From DATLLN01 sp963797175 (GTDB lineage Bacteria; Actinomycetota; Thermoleophilia; Gaiellales; JAICJC01), in the NCBI GenBank assembly GCA_963797175.1, contig CAWCOL010000009.1:1-64000 (forward strand): 64,000 nucleotides of DNA, written 5' to 3'. Shown in pieces: positions 49,339 through 62,500 of this stretch (position 1 is its first letter; each line of letters starts with the position of its first letter). The notes under the pieces are model-generated. The model saw only the letters and a list, made by a program, of their open reading frames with translations. It searched no databases and was not told the origin of the DNA. A program made the translations under genes and the position numbers.

Positions 49339-50912
49339 ATGCCGCGGCTCGAATCGCACCTCGACACCACATCCGACGCCTATCTCGACAACGCCGCTCA
49401 CATGGGTGAGCTGGTGGCCGGCCTGCGACCGCAGGCTCGACCGGGCCGCCGGCCGGCGGCGGCGAGCGCGGCCGTCGAGCGGCACCGCTCGCGCGGCAAG
49501 CTGCTCGCCCGCGAGCGCGTCGAGCGGCTGGTCGATCCCGGCGCGGCCTTCCTCGAGCTCTCGCCGCTGGCCGCGGAGGAGCTGTACGACGGCGACGCGC
49601 CGGGCGCGGGCATCGTCACCGGCATCGGGCCGGTGCACGGCCGGCCCTGCATGATCGTGGCCAACGACGCCACGGTGAAGGGCGGCACGTACTACCCGAT
49701 GACGGTCAAGAAGCACCTGCGGGCGCAGGAGATCGCGGCCGCCGACGGCCTGCCCTGCATCTACCTGGTCGACTCCGGCGGCGCGTTCCTGCCGCTCCAG
49801 GCCGAGGTGTTCCCCGACCGCGACCACTTCGGCCGGATCTTCTACAACCAGGCCCGGATGTCGGCCGACGGCATCCCCCAGATCGCGCTGGTGATGGGCT
49901 CGTGCACCGCCGGCGGCGCCTACGTGCCGGCGATGTGCGACGAGACGGTGATCGTGCGCGGCACCGGCACGATCTTCCTGGGCGGGCCGCCGCTGGTGAA
50001 GGCGGCGACCGGCGAGGAGGTGACGGCCGAGGAGCTGGGCGGCGCCGACGTCCACACCCGCAGCTCCGGCGTGGCCGACCACCTGGCGCTGGACGACGAG
50101 CACGCGCTGCGGATCGGCCGCGAGATCGTCGCGCAACCTCGGCCGCGCAGGCCGACCGCGTGTGGGACGTGGCGGAGCCGCGCGACCCGGCGGTCGATCC
50201 CGCTGGCCTGTACGGCGTCGTGCCCGCGCGACGCGCGCCAGACCTACGACGTGCGCGAGGTGATCGCGCGGATCGTCGACGGCTCGGTGCTCCACGAGTT
50301 CAAGGCGCTCTACGGCGACACCCTCGTCTGCGGCTTCGCCCACGTCCACGGCCACCCCGTTGCCATCCTCGCCAACAACGGCATCCTCTTCTCGGAGTCG
50401 GCGCTGAAGGGCGCCCACTTCGTCGAGCTGGCGGCCGCGCGGGGCATTCCGCTGGTGTTCCTCCAGAACATCACCGGATTCATGGTCGGCCGCGAGTACG
50501 AGGCGGGCGGCATCGCCAAGGACGGCGCCAAGCTGGTGACGGCGGTGGCGTGCGCGGAGGTGCCGAAGCTGACGGTGGTGATCGGCGGGTCGTACGGCGC
50601 CGGCAACTACGCGATGTGCGGCCGCGCGTACTCGCCGCGCGGCCTGTGGATGTGGCCGAACGCGCGGATCTCGGTGATGGGCGGCAGCCAGGCGGCCGAG
50701 GTGCTGACGGCGGTCGGCGCCGACCCGTCCGAGAAGGCCGAGCACGGTCGCCCACGTACGAGCGCGAGAGCACGCCCTGGTACTCGACCGCGCGGCTGTG
50801 GGACGACGGCGTGATCGACCCGCTGGACACGCGCCGCACGCTGGCGCTCGCCCTCGATGCCGCGTCGCGGCGCCCGCTGCGGCCGACGCGGTGGGGAGTG
50901 TTCCGGATGTGA
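49339..50912 (+). CDS. methylcrotonyl-CoA carboxylase carboxyltransferase (beta) subunit, frameshifted as sequenced
   Basis: The carboxyltransferase subunit; 522 residues after repair. Biotin-dependent features are GGTYYPMTVKKHLRAQEIA, YLVDSGGAFLPLQAEVF, SCTAGGAYVPAMCDE and IFLGGPPLVKAATGEEV, the last being typical of methylcrotonyl-CoA carboxylase rather than propionyl-CoA carboxylase. The C-terminal half has GYxx-type NNGILFSESALKGAHF and ITGFMVGREYEAGGIAKDG. Errors: extra bases near 50131, 50141, 50229 and two near 50746-50751. Three mutually compensating errors near 49420-49490 are also suspected, because the expected N-terminal pattern before ERHRSRGKLLARER is scrambled. Confidence 0.88.
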
Positions 50913-51664
50913 GCGAGGTCTCGGTCACCCACCAGGGGCCGGTCGCGACGGTCACGCTCGACCGGCCGGCGGTGCGCAACGCGCTCGGCCCGGCGCTGAT
51001 CGCCGGGCTCGCCGAGGCGTTCGCGCAGGTCGCCGACGGACGCCTCGCGCGTGGTCGTGCTGACCGGCGCGGGCACGGCCTTCTGCGCCGGCGCGGACAT
51101 CGACTGGATGCGCGCGTCGCCGCGACCTGTCCGAGGCCGAGAACGTCGCCGACGCCCGCGCGGCGCAGGCGATGTTCGAGGCCATCGACACCTGTCCCAA
51201 GCCGGTTGTCGCCCGGGTCAACGGGCACGCGCTGGGCGGCGGCGCCGGGCATCGTCGCCTGCGCCGACATCGCGATCGCCGCCGACGCGGCCTCGTTCGC
51301 GTTCAGCGAGGCCCGCCTGGGCCTGATCCCCGCGATGATCTCCCCCTACGTGCTGCGCGCCCTCGGGCCGGGCCACACGCGGGCGCTGTTCGTCTCGGCG
51401 CCGCCGGTTCGGCGCGGACGAGGCGCAGCGGCTGGGGCTGGTGCACCAGGTGGTGCCGGCCGCGGAGCTGGACGCGGCGGTCGCAGCCGCGGTCGAGGCC
51501 CTGCTGGCCTGCTCGCCGGCGGCCGTCGCCGAGTGCAAGCGGCTCGTCCGCGACGCCTCGGCGGCCGCCGCGCTGCCCGACCTGGCCGAGCGGATCGCCC
51601 GGTCGCGGGCGAGCGCCGAGGGCCAGGAGGGGCTGTCCGCGTTCCTCGAGAAGCGAGCGCCGTC

Positions 51665-51689
<25 letters not shown>
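50909..51689 (+). CDS. enoyl-CoA hydratase family protein, probable methylglutaconyl-CoA hydratase, frameshifted as sequenced
   Basis: A crotonase-fold enzyme of about 258 residues after repair. Visible parts are VTLDRPAVRNALGPAL, AFCAGADIDWMRA, NGHALGGGA followed by IVACADIAIAADAA, and SEARLGLIPAMISPYVLRALG, which place it in the liuC-like group that lies between carboxylase subunit genes. Four extra bases break it, near 51047, 51119, 51247-51250 and 51405-51412. The GTG start at 50909 overlaps the carboxyltransferase stop in GTGA. The function is inferred from family and context. Confidence 0.85.
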
Positions 51690-53396
<1,707 letters not shown>

Positions 53397-53400
<4 letters not shown>

Positions 53401-54264
53401 GCGGCGACCGGGTCACGGTGGTCGAGGTGGGGCCGCGCGACGGGCTGCAGAACGAGGAGCGGCTGGTGCCGTCCCTGGTCAAGGTGCAGTTGATCGAGGA
53501 GCTGGCGGCCTGTGGGCTGCCGGTGGTCGAGGTGACGTCCTTCGTCCGGCCGGACGCGGTGCCGCAGCTGGCGGATGCGGCGGACGTGCTGGCGGCGGTG
53601 GTGCGCCGGCCGGGCGTGCGCTACCCGGTGCTGGTGCCGAACATGCGCGGGATGGCCGCGGGCTGAGGAGGCAGGCGCCGACGCCGTCGCCGTGTTCGCC
53701 GCGGCGACCGAGGCGTTCAGCGCGGCCAACCTGAACATGGACGTGGCGGACTCGCTGGACGCGGCCGAGGAGGTGCTGGAGCGGGCAGGCGAGCTGGGGA
53801 TGTGGCGGCGCGGGTACGTGTCGGTGGCGTTCGGCTGCCCGTACCAGGGGCCGGTGCCGGAGGAGGACGTCGTCCGTGTGGCCGACGCGCTGATCGATCT
53901 GGGCTGCGACGAGGTGTCGATCGGCGACACGATCGGGATCGGCGAGCCGGACGACGTGCGCCGCGTGGTCGATGCGCTGGTCGAGCGGATCCCGGTCGAA
54001 CGGCTGGCGCTGCACCTGCACGACACGCGAGGGCGTGCGCTGGACAACGTGGACGCCGGTCTTGAGCTGGGTGTTCGTGTGTTCGACGGGTCGGCCGGCG
54101 GTGCCGGCGGCTGCCCCTTCGCCCCCGGTGCCCCGGGCAACCTCGCAACCGAGGCCCTGGTCGAGCTGCTCGACCGCCGCGGCTTCGACCACGGCGTCGA
54201 TCTGCCCCGTCTGCGCGCGGCCGGCGCCCGGGTCCGCGGCCAGTTGCGCGGGCTGCTCGACTAG
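53397..54264 (+). CDS. hydroxymethylglutaryl-CoA lyase, frameshifted as sequenced
   Basis: A TIM-barrel lyase splitting HMG-CoA into acetyl-CoA and acetoacetate, the last step of leucine breakdown; 288 residues after repair. Metal and catalytic residues are in VEVGPRDGLQNEE, EVTSFVRPDAVPQ, VSIGDTIGIGEPDDV, LHLHDTRGRALDN and the active-site Cys region SAGGAGGCPFAPGAPGNLATE. One extra base at about 53661 breaks the stretch expected as MRGMAAAEEAGADAVAVF. The stop TAG at 54262 shares its last G with the terminal repeat of the RAYT element. Confidence 0.92.
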
Positions 54265-54962
54265 GGTCAGACTCCAATCATGTTCGTGTCACCGTCGCGC
54301 GCAGGTCCCGCGACATATCGTTGGAATGCCCTGACGGCTGCGGCCCGCGGGAACTCGCTGTGGCCGAAGCGGCCGACCACCGCCTCCAGCGCATCGCCGG
54401 TGGACGTGATGCCATCGTGCGCGTCCGCGCCGACAATCGCCCGGTAGCTCGACCACGGGTACGCCGCGGGGTGAGCGCAGAGGCCGGCGCGGACCGGGTT
54501 GCGCAGGACGTATGCGATGACGGAGGGCAGAACCGTTCGATCCTCGATCAGGTTGTGCCAGTAGCGCCGTTCGACGAGCACGCCCTCACGGTCATGGAGG
54601 CGGTTGTACGCCTGAACGAACCGGCTGTTCAGCCATTGCATGCCGAGACCGATGTTGGGCCGTCGCGTGATCACAACGAGGTGATAGTGGTTCGCCATCA
54701 GGCAGTAGGAGAGGACGATCCACCGGTGTCGCGCGGCGGTCGCAGACAGGAGACGCCGGAACAGCTCTGCCTCGACCGCCGAGTGGATCACCCGCCGGCG
54801 ATCGACGGCGCGGGTGCCGACGTGGTACAGGCCACCGGGGATCTGGGGGCGTGGCGGGCGAGCCATACCGTCGACCGTAGGCCGCCAGGCTTCACGTGTC
54901 TGTCGCGGACAGTCGCGAATGCGCGCGGAGTTGCGCACGGCGAAATGATTGGAGTTTGACCC
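54264..54962 (-). mobile_element. RAYT element with imperfect terminal inverted repeats
   Basis: A 699-base unit bounded by GGGTCAGACTCCAATCAT (54264-54281) and its near-perfect complement (54945-54962, 17 of 18 positions). It encodes only the Y1-type transposase at 54267-54866. It fills the gap between the stop codons of two convergent genes with no spare bases to speak of. No obvious target duplication is visible. The GGGTCAG tip also occurs in the palindrome at 38451. Confidence 0.8.
54267..54866 (-). CDS. REP-associated tyrosine transposase-like protein (Y1_Tnp), nucleophile Tyr replaced by Phe
   Basis: A 199-residue HUH endonuclease homologue. It begins ARPPRPQIPGGLYHVGTRAVD, has YCLMANHYHLVV (His60, His62) and MQWLNSRFVQAYN. 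Compared with the RAYT at 28176, which aligns without gaps here, the nucleophile position 83 is Phe and Tyr lies four residues later (Tyr87). The last residues DTNMIGV and the stop codon are encoded by the terminal repeat. The ATG at 54866 matches the start of the other copy; a longer start at 54938 is possible. Activity is uncertain. Confidence 0.85.
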   Translation of the reverse strand: MARPPRPQIPGGLYHVGTRAVDRRRVIHSAVEAELFRRLLSATAARHRWIVLSYCLMANHYHLVVITRRPNIGLGMQWLNSRFVQAYNRLHDREGVLVERRYWHNLIEDRTVLPSVIAYVLRNPVRAGLCAHPAAYPWSSYRAIVGADAHDGITSTGDALEAVVGRFGHSEFPRAAAVRAFQRYVAGPARDGDTNMIGV

Positions 54963-54965
54963 CGG

Positions 54966-55919
54966 TCAGGCCGCGTGGGCCGTCGGGGCGACGGCGATGC
55001 GGTTGCGGCCGTCGCGCTTGGCGCTGTAGAGCGCCTCGTCGGCCGTCGCCAGGGTGTCGATCGGGGTCTGGCCGGGCACCATCGCCGCCACGCCAATCGA
55101 GATGGTCGGCAGGAACTCCCCGTCCTGGGTTGCCACCCGCACGCCCTGGATCGCCTCGCGGATGCGATCGCAGACGGTGGTCGCCTCGTCCAGGGGGCAG
55201 GAGTGGAGCAGCACCACGAACTCGTCGCCGCTGAGCCGGCCGACCACGTCCGCCGAGCGGGCGGCGGAGCGCAGACCCTTCGCGATCTCGGCCAGCACCA
55301 CGTCGCCGGTCAGGTGGCCGCCGTGCAGATCGTTCGCGCGCTTGAAGTTGTCCACGTCGACGACGGCGACACAGCAGGGCGGCCCGCCGCGGGCCAGCCG
55401 GGAGGACTCCATCGCCAGCAGCTCGAGCATCGCCCGGCGGTTCGGCAGCTCCGTCAGCGAGTCGGTCATCGCCAGCCGCGCCAGCGTGCTGTTGGCCGAC
55501 TCCAGCTCGCGCTGGAGGGCGCGGATCCGGGTGCCGGCGCGCACGCGCGCGATCAGCTCGCGCGGATCGAACGGCTTGGTCAGGTAGTCGTCCGCACCTG
55601 CGGTGAGGCCCTTGACGATCTCCGACTTGCGGTCGCGCGCGGTCACGAAGATGACGTAGAGCTCCTCGAACCTGTTCCGCTCGCGCACCGTGGTGACCAG
55701 CTCCAGCCCGTCCATCTTGGGCATCACCCAGTCGGTGATGAGGAAGTCGTAGTTGCCCGACTCGAGCGCCTCCAGCGCGGACAGCCCGTCGCGCACCCGG
55801 TCGACCGCGAACCCGGCCTCGGTCAGCGTGGCGTGCGCCACGGCAGACGCCAGCCGGTCGTCATCGGCGAGGAGGACGCGAAACGCGCCGGGGAGAGGAC
55901 AGACCCACTGACTGGCCAT
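54966..55919 (-). CDS. response regulator with GGDEF (diguanylate cyclase) output
   Basis: A 317-residue REC-GGDEF protein. Receiver: acidic residues in LLADDDRLA, phospho-acceptor Asp63 in FLITDWVMPKMDG, Lys115 in DDYLTKPFDP. A short coiled linker (about 125-150) leads to the GGDEF domain starting MTDSLTELPNRRAM. The active-site motif reads SGDEF (230-234), a variant usually still active. An I-site RSAD lies 5 residues upstream (221-224), so product inhibition by c-di-GMP is expected. It would make c-di-GMP on phosphorylation. No kinase is adjacent. Confidence 0.94.
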   Translation of the reverse strand: MASQWVCPLPGAFRVLLADDDRLASAVAHATLTEAGFAVDRVRDGLSALEALESGNYDFLITDWVMPKMDGLELVTTVRERNRFEELYVIFVTARDRKSEIVKGLTAGADDYLTKPFDPRELIARVRAGTRIRALQRELESANSTLARLAMTDSLTELPNRRAMLELLAMESSRLARGGPPCCVAVVDVDNFKRANDLHGGHLTGDVVLAEIAKGLRSAARSADVVGRLSGDEFVVLLHSCPLDEATTVCDRIREAIQGVRVATQDGEFLPTISIGVAAMVPGQTPIDTLATADEALYSAKRDGRNRIAVAPTAHAA

Positions 55920-55951
55920 TCACCGCGTAATCGGCGGCTCCGGCCGGGTTC

Positions 55952-56434
55952 TTAGCCCTCGTCGGCTGCGTCCTCGCCGCCCACCGTGACGTGCTCCATC
56001 CGCACGTCCTCGACCGGCCGGTCGCGGGAGTCCGTCTCGAGCGCCTCGATCCGCTCGACCACGTCCATACCCTCGACCACGCGGCCGAACGCCGTGTGCT
56101 TGCCGTCCAGCCACGGGCACGCCTCGGCCGTGACGATGAAGAACTGGCTGCCGTTCGTGTTCGGGCCGGCGTTCGCCATCGCCAGCGTCCCCTTCACGAT
56201 CGGGTGTTCGTTGAACTCGTCGGCGAACGTGTAGCCGGGGCCGCCGGTGCCGGTGCCCTGCGGGCAGCCGCCCTGGATCATGAAGTCGCCGATCACCCGG
56301 TGGAAGACGAGGCCGTCGTAGAAGCCCTCGCCGGCGAGCTTCCGGAAGTTGGCGACCGTCTCCGGCGCCTCCTCGTCGAACAGTTCGAGCTCGATGGTGC
56401 CGTGGGTGGTCTCGATGGTGGCGCTGGAAGGCAT
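55952..56434 (-). CDS. cyclophilin-type peptidyl-prolyl cis-trans isomerase
   Basis: A 160-residue single cyclophilin domain with no signal peptide. Active-site residues lie in FHRVIGDFMIQGG (Arg and Phe), GPNTNGSQFFIVTAEACPWLDGK and HTAFGRVVEGMDVVERI. It would catalyse proline isomerisation in the cytoplasm. Its ATG at 56434 is divergent from the giant surface-protein gene; the 135 bases between contain an AT-rich tract but no clear promoter. Confidence 0.95.
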   Translation of the reverse strand: MPSSATIETTHGTIELELFDEEAPETVANFRKLAGEGFYDGLVFHRVIGDFMIQGGCPQGTGTGGPGYTFADEFNEHPIVKGTLAMANAGPNTNGSQFFIVTAEACPWLDGKHTAFGRVVEGMDVVERIEALETDSRDRPVEDVRMEHVTVGGEDAADEG

Positions 56435-56569
56435 GGAGATCGCTCCTGGGAGTCGAGGACGGCCGGACGTTAGCCCAGCGGCTCACCCTTCCGCGCCTCA
56501 ATTCACCCCTGTGGACGCCGACCACCCGAACAAAAGCGTAATTGCGCAAACCATTACTGGTTGAAACGG

Positions 56570-59500
56570 ATGTCGACCAACACACGAGGTAGCAGGCCGC
56601 CAGGACGAGCGGCGCTGGTACGCGGCGCGATCGCCGCGGTCGCAGCCGTGCTCGCGACCGCAGCCCCCGCCTCCGCGCTCCCGGCCGTCTCCCACAGCTC
56701 CGTGGGATCCCTGGCGATCCGCATCACGGCGCACCCGCCGACCTACTCGCACCTGCACGCAGCGGTGTTCGACTGGGTGACGGCGGGGATCGTCGGCGAG
56801 ACGCGCTGCAAGCTGGACGGCGCCGCCTACACGTACTGCCCGGGGCACCCGGCGCACTTCTACGGCATCGCGGACGGCCACCACACGCTCACCGTCCGCA
56901 TCCGCAACGGGTACAACCACGTCGCCTACGCGTCCGCCTCGTGGACGACCGACTCGGTCGCGCCGACCGCGCCGACCGTCTCCGGCGGTTCCCTGTCCTG
57001 GCGGACCGGCAGCTCGATCGCCGTCAGCGCGAGGGGCGGCAGCGACAACTCGAGCGGCGTCGCCGGCTACCAGCACCGCACGCAGGTGAACGGCGGCGCC
57101 TGGAGCGGCCCCTCGGGGGGCGCCACCGCGGCCGTCAAAACCGAGGGCCAGACCCTGGTGCAGTTCCGCACCGTGGACAACGCCGGCAACGTCTCCGGCT
57201 GGGCGCCGTCGCCGGTGGACGCGACCGACACCGTCCGCTTCGACCGCACGCCGCCCAGCGTCCCCACCGTCTCCGGCGGGTCGCTCAGCTGGCAGGGCGT
57301 CGCCACCGTCACCATCTCCGGCTCGGGATCGGGCGACGCCCGCTCGGGCATCGACGGCTACCAGTACCGCGAGTCCACCGACGCCGGCCACAGCTGGTCG
57401 CAGCCAATCGCAGGGTCCGACGACGTCGTGTCGGCCGAGGGCGAGACGCTGGTGCAGTTCCGCGCGACCGACGTCGCCGGCAACGCCTCGGCCTGGGTGC
57501 CCGCGCATCCGACCGCGTCCAGCACCGCCCGCATCGACCGCTCCGGCCCCAGCGCCCCGATCCTCACCGGCGGCTCGCTGGCGTGGCGCTCGGTCGCGTC
57601 CGTCACCGTCACCGCGTCGGGCTCGGTGGACGTCGGCTTCGGGCTCGACCACTACGAGCAGCGCGTCTCCACGGACGGCGGCACGACCTGGTCGACGGCG
57701 GTCAACGGCCCCTCGGTGACCGTCTCGGCCGAGGGCCAGACGCTCGTCCAGTTCCGCGCCGTGGACGCGTCGAACAACCCGTCCGCCTGGACGCCGTCCA
57801 GTCCGACGGCGGCCGGCACCGTCCGCATCGACCGCACCGCCCCGGTGGCGCCGACCGTCGGCATCACGCCGCCGGGCTGGCACAACGCCTCGTCGATCGT
57901 CGTGTTCGCCGGCGGCAGCACCGACGCGCTGGCCGGCGTCGACCACTACCAGTTCCGCTCCTCGCTGGACAACGGCGCCACCTGGACGACCGGCGTGGAC
58001 GGCGCCACCGGCGTCGTCACGGCCGAGGGCCAGACGCTGGTGCAGTTCCGCGCCGTGGACGGAGCCGGGAACACCTCGGCATGGGCGCCGGCCTCCGGCA
58101 GCGCCGCCAACACCGTCCGCATCGACCGCACCCCGCCCACCGCGCCTGCCGTCACCGGCGGCTCGGCCGGGTGGCAGACCGCGGCCTCGGTGCCCGTCAC
58201 CGCCTCCGGCTCCTCCGACGCGCAGGCCGGCATCGACCATTACGAGAGCCGCGAATCGACCGACGGTGGCGACACCTGGTCCGACCCGGCCGCGGGCGCG
58301 ACGGCCAACGTCACCGACGAGGGCGAGACGCTGGTGCAGTTCCGCAGCGTCGACACCGCCGGCAACACGTCGGCCTGGGTGCCGGCGAGCGGCACCGGCG
58401 GCACCGTGCGGATCGACCGCAGCGCGCCCGCCGACCCGTCGGTGACGGGCGGCTCGAACGCGTGGCAGAACGCCGCGTCGGTCACCATCACCGGCACGTC
58501 GGTCCCCGACTCCGGGTCCGGCGTCGCCTCCTACGAGCACCGGATCTCGCGCGACGGCGGCACCACCTGGTCGGTCGCGGCAAGCGGTGCCACCGTCGCC
58601 GTCACCGCCGAGGACGAGACCCTCGTCCAGTTCCGCTCGGTGGACGCGGCGGGCAACGTCTCCGGCTGGGCGCCCGCGTCGGCCACCGCCGGCAGCACCG
58701 TCCGGCTCGACCGCACCGTGCCGACCGCGCCCACCGTCTCCGGCGGATCGCTGACGTGGACCGGCGCCGGCAGCGTCGCCGTGGACGGCAGCGGTGGCAC
58801 CGACGGTCTGGCCGGCGTCTCCGGCTACCAGTACCGGCTCTCGACGGACAGCGGTGCGACCTGGGGCACCGCCGCCCCGGGGGCCACCGCCGTCGTCGCG
58901 ACCGAGGGCGAGACCGTCGTCCAGTTCCGCACCGTCGACCTGGCGGGCAACAGCTCCGCCTGGGCGCCGGCCACGCCGCTGGCGGCCGACACGGTGCGGA
59001 TCGACCACACGCCGCCGACCGCGGCCGCGGCGTCGGGCGGCTCGTTCACCTGGCAGAACGCCCCCAGCATCGTGCTGAACGGCAACTCCGCGACCGATCC
59101 GCTCTCCGGCGTCGCCTCCTACGAGTGGCGGACGTCCACGGACGGCGGCGCCTCGTGGGGCGCGAGCGGCTCCGGCACCACCGTGTCGCCCAGCGCCGAG
59201 GGCGAGACGATCGTCCAGTTCCGCGCGACCGACACGGCCGGGAACGTCGGCTCGTGGGCGCCCGCGCCCGGCACCGTCGGCGGCACCGCCCGCATCGACC
59301 GCACCGCGCCCACCGCGCCGACCGTGTCCGGCGGCTCGCTGACGTGGCTCTCCGTCCCTTCCGAGACCGTGGCCGCCGCCGGCGCCACCGACTCACCGGG
59401 CAGCGGCCTGTCCGGCTACCAGTTCCGCACCTCGACGGACGGCGGCACCACCTGGTCGAGCGCCCAGCCCGGCGCCGCCGACGTGATCTCCGCGCAGGGC

Positions 59501-62500
59501 GAGACGCTCGTCCAGTTCCGCAGCATCGACGTGGCCGGGTTCACCTCGTCGTGGGTGCCGTCGGTGCCGGACGCCGGATCGACGGTGCGCATCGACCGCA
59601 CCGCACCGACCGTCCCCACCGTCTCGGGCGGCTCGCTGGGCTGGCAGAACGTGGCCTCGGCGAGCGCCAACGCGGCCGGTTCGACCGACGCCGGCGGCTC
59701 CGGCTTCGCCGGCTACGAGTTCCGCCTCTCCACCGACGGCGGCGCCACCTGGACCGGCGCGCAGCCGGGTGCGAGCGACACCGAGACCGGCCAGGGCGAG
59801 ACGCTGGTGCAGTTCCGCGGCACGGACGGCGCCGGCAACGTCTCCGCCTGGACGCCCGCGCCGGGCTCGGCCGCCGGCACGATCCGGATCGACCGCTCGC
59901 CGCCGGGCGACCCGACCGTCACCGGCGGCTCGCTGTCCTGGCAGAACGCGGCGTCGGTCGCGCTGACCGCGGCCGGCTCGAGCGACTCGCCCGGCAGCGG
60001 CATCGCCTCCTACCAGTACCGCCTGTCCACCGACGGCGGCCTGACCTGGGGCTCGCCCCAGACCGGCAACCCGGCCGTCGTCACGGCGACCGGGACGACC
60101 GTGGTGCAGATGCGCGCCGTTGACGCCGCCGGCTTCACGTCGGGCTGGGCGCCGTCCGTCCCCGACGCCAACAGCACGGTCAAGCTCGACCGCACGATCC
60201 CCACGGCCCCGACCGTCAGCGGCGGCGCGCTGAGCTGGCAGAACGTGTCCGGCGTCGCGATCTCGGCGACCGGCTCGACCGACAGCGGCGGCGCCGGGTT
60301 CGACACCTACCAGTACCGCACGTCCACGGACGGCGGCACGACCTGGAGCGCCCCGCAGGCCGGCTCGACGGCGACGATCACGAACGAGGGCGCGACGCTG
60401 GTGCAGCTCCGCGGCACCGACCTGGCCGGCAACGCCTCGGCCTGGACGCCCGCCACCGCCGGCGCGACCAACACGGTCAAGATCGACCGCACCGTCCCCA
60501 CCGACCCGACGACCGTCGCCGGCGGCTCGCTGGCCTGGTCGACGGCCGCGTCGGTGGCCGTCACGGCCTCCGGCGCGACGGACAGCCCGGGCAGCGGCAT
60601 CGCCTCCTACCAATACCGCACGTCCACCGACGGCGGCAGCACCTGGGGCAGCCCCGGCGCCGGCGCGTCGGTGGCGGTGTCGACCCAGGGCGAGACGGTC
60701 GTGCAGTTCCGTGCGCTCGACGTCGCCGGCTTCACGTCGGGCTGGTTCCCGTCCAGCCCCACGGCCGCCAGCACCGTCCGGCTCGACCGCACGGCGCCCA
60801 CGGCACCGACGCTGGCCGGCGGATCGCTGACGTGGCAGAACGTCGCCTCGCTGGACATCACCGCGTCCGGCTCCACGGACGCCGCGTCCGGCCTGAACGG
60901 CTACCAGGTGCGTACCTCCACGAACAACGGCATCAGCTGGAGCAACCCCCTCGCCGGCACGAGCACCACGATCACGGCGGAGGGCACCACCATCGTCCAG
61001 TACCGCAGCATGGACAACGCCGGCAACAGCTCGGCCTGGGTGCCGTCGACGGCGAGCGGTGCCAGCACGGCCAAGATCGACCGCACGGCGCCCACCGACC
61101 CGCCCACGATCGCGGGCGGCTCGCTGTCGTGGCTGACCGCCGCCTCGACCACGGTCACCGTGTCCGGCTCGGTGGACTCGCCCGGCAGCGGCGTCAGCAC
61201 CTACCAGTACCGCACCTCGGTGGACGGCGGATCGACCTGGAGCACGCCGCTCAGCGGCACGGCGCCGAAGATCACGAACCAGGGCCAGACGCTGGTGCAG
61301 TTCCGCGCCGTGGATGCGGCCGGCCTGGTGTCCAACTGGGCGCCGTCCTCCCCGACCGCCGGGAGCACGGTGCGACTCGACCGCACGCTGCCCACCGCGC
61401 CGACGGTCTCGGGCGGCTCGCTGAGCTGGCAGAACGTCGCGTCGATGACGATCGCGGGCGCCGGCTCCACCGACGCCGGCGGCTCCGGCCTCGACCACTA
61501 CGAGTACCGCACCTCGACCACCAACGGCGCCAGCTGGAACAGCCAGCTCACCGGCAGCTCGGTCACGATCAGCGCCGAGGGCTCCACGATCGTGCAGATC
61601 CGCAGCGTCGACCTGGCCGGCAACGTCTCGGCCTGGACGCCGGCCACCGGCGGGGCGACGAACACCGTCAAGATCGACCGCACGGCGCCCAACGCCCCCA
61701 CGTCGCTGACCGGCGGCTCGCTCAACTGGCAGACCCTGGCCTCGGTCAGCGTCACCGCCGCGGGCGCGACCGACGGCACCGGCAGCGGCGTCACCGGCTA
61801 CCAGTACCACACCTCCACCGACGGCGGAACGACCTGGGGCTCGGCGGTGGCCGGCAACCCCGTGGCGACCACGGCCGAGGGTGAGACGGTCTTCCAGTTC
61901 CGCGCCGTGGACGGGGCGGGCAACACCTCCGGCTGGTTCCCGACCACGCCCGTCGCCGGCGGCACCGTGCGCCTCGACCGCACGCTGCCCACCGCCCCGA
62001 CGGTGGCCGGGGGCTCCCTCAGCTGGCAAAACGTGCCCTCGATCGCGATCGGCGGCAGCGGCTCGGGCGACTCCGGCGGCTCCGGGCTGAGCGGCTACCA
62101 GTACCGGCTCTCCACCAACGGCGGCAGCACGTGGGGAGGCGCCGTCGCCAACGCGACCGCGACGGTCACCGGGGAGGGCGAGACGCTCGTCCAGGTGCGC
62201 AGCATCGACGGCGCGGGCAACACCTCGGCCTGGACGCCGGCCTCGCCCGGTGCGACCAACACGTCACGGATCGACCGCACGCCGCCCGGCATCCCGACGG
62301 TGACCGGCGGCTCGTCGGCCTGGCAGAGCGTCGCCTCGGTGACGGTCACCGGGTCGGGCGGCAGCGACGCCGGCAGCGGCGTGACCGGCTACGAGTACCG
62401 CACCAGCACGGACAACGGCGTCTCCTGGTCGAGCGGCTCGTCCGGCGCCAGCGTAGCCGTCTCGGCCGAGGGCGTGACGCTGGTGCAGTTCCGCAGCATC

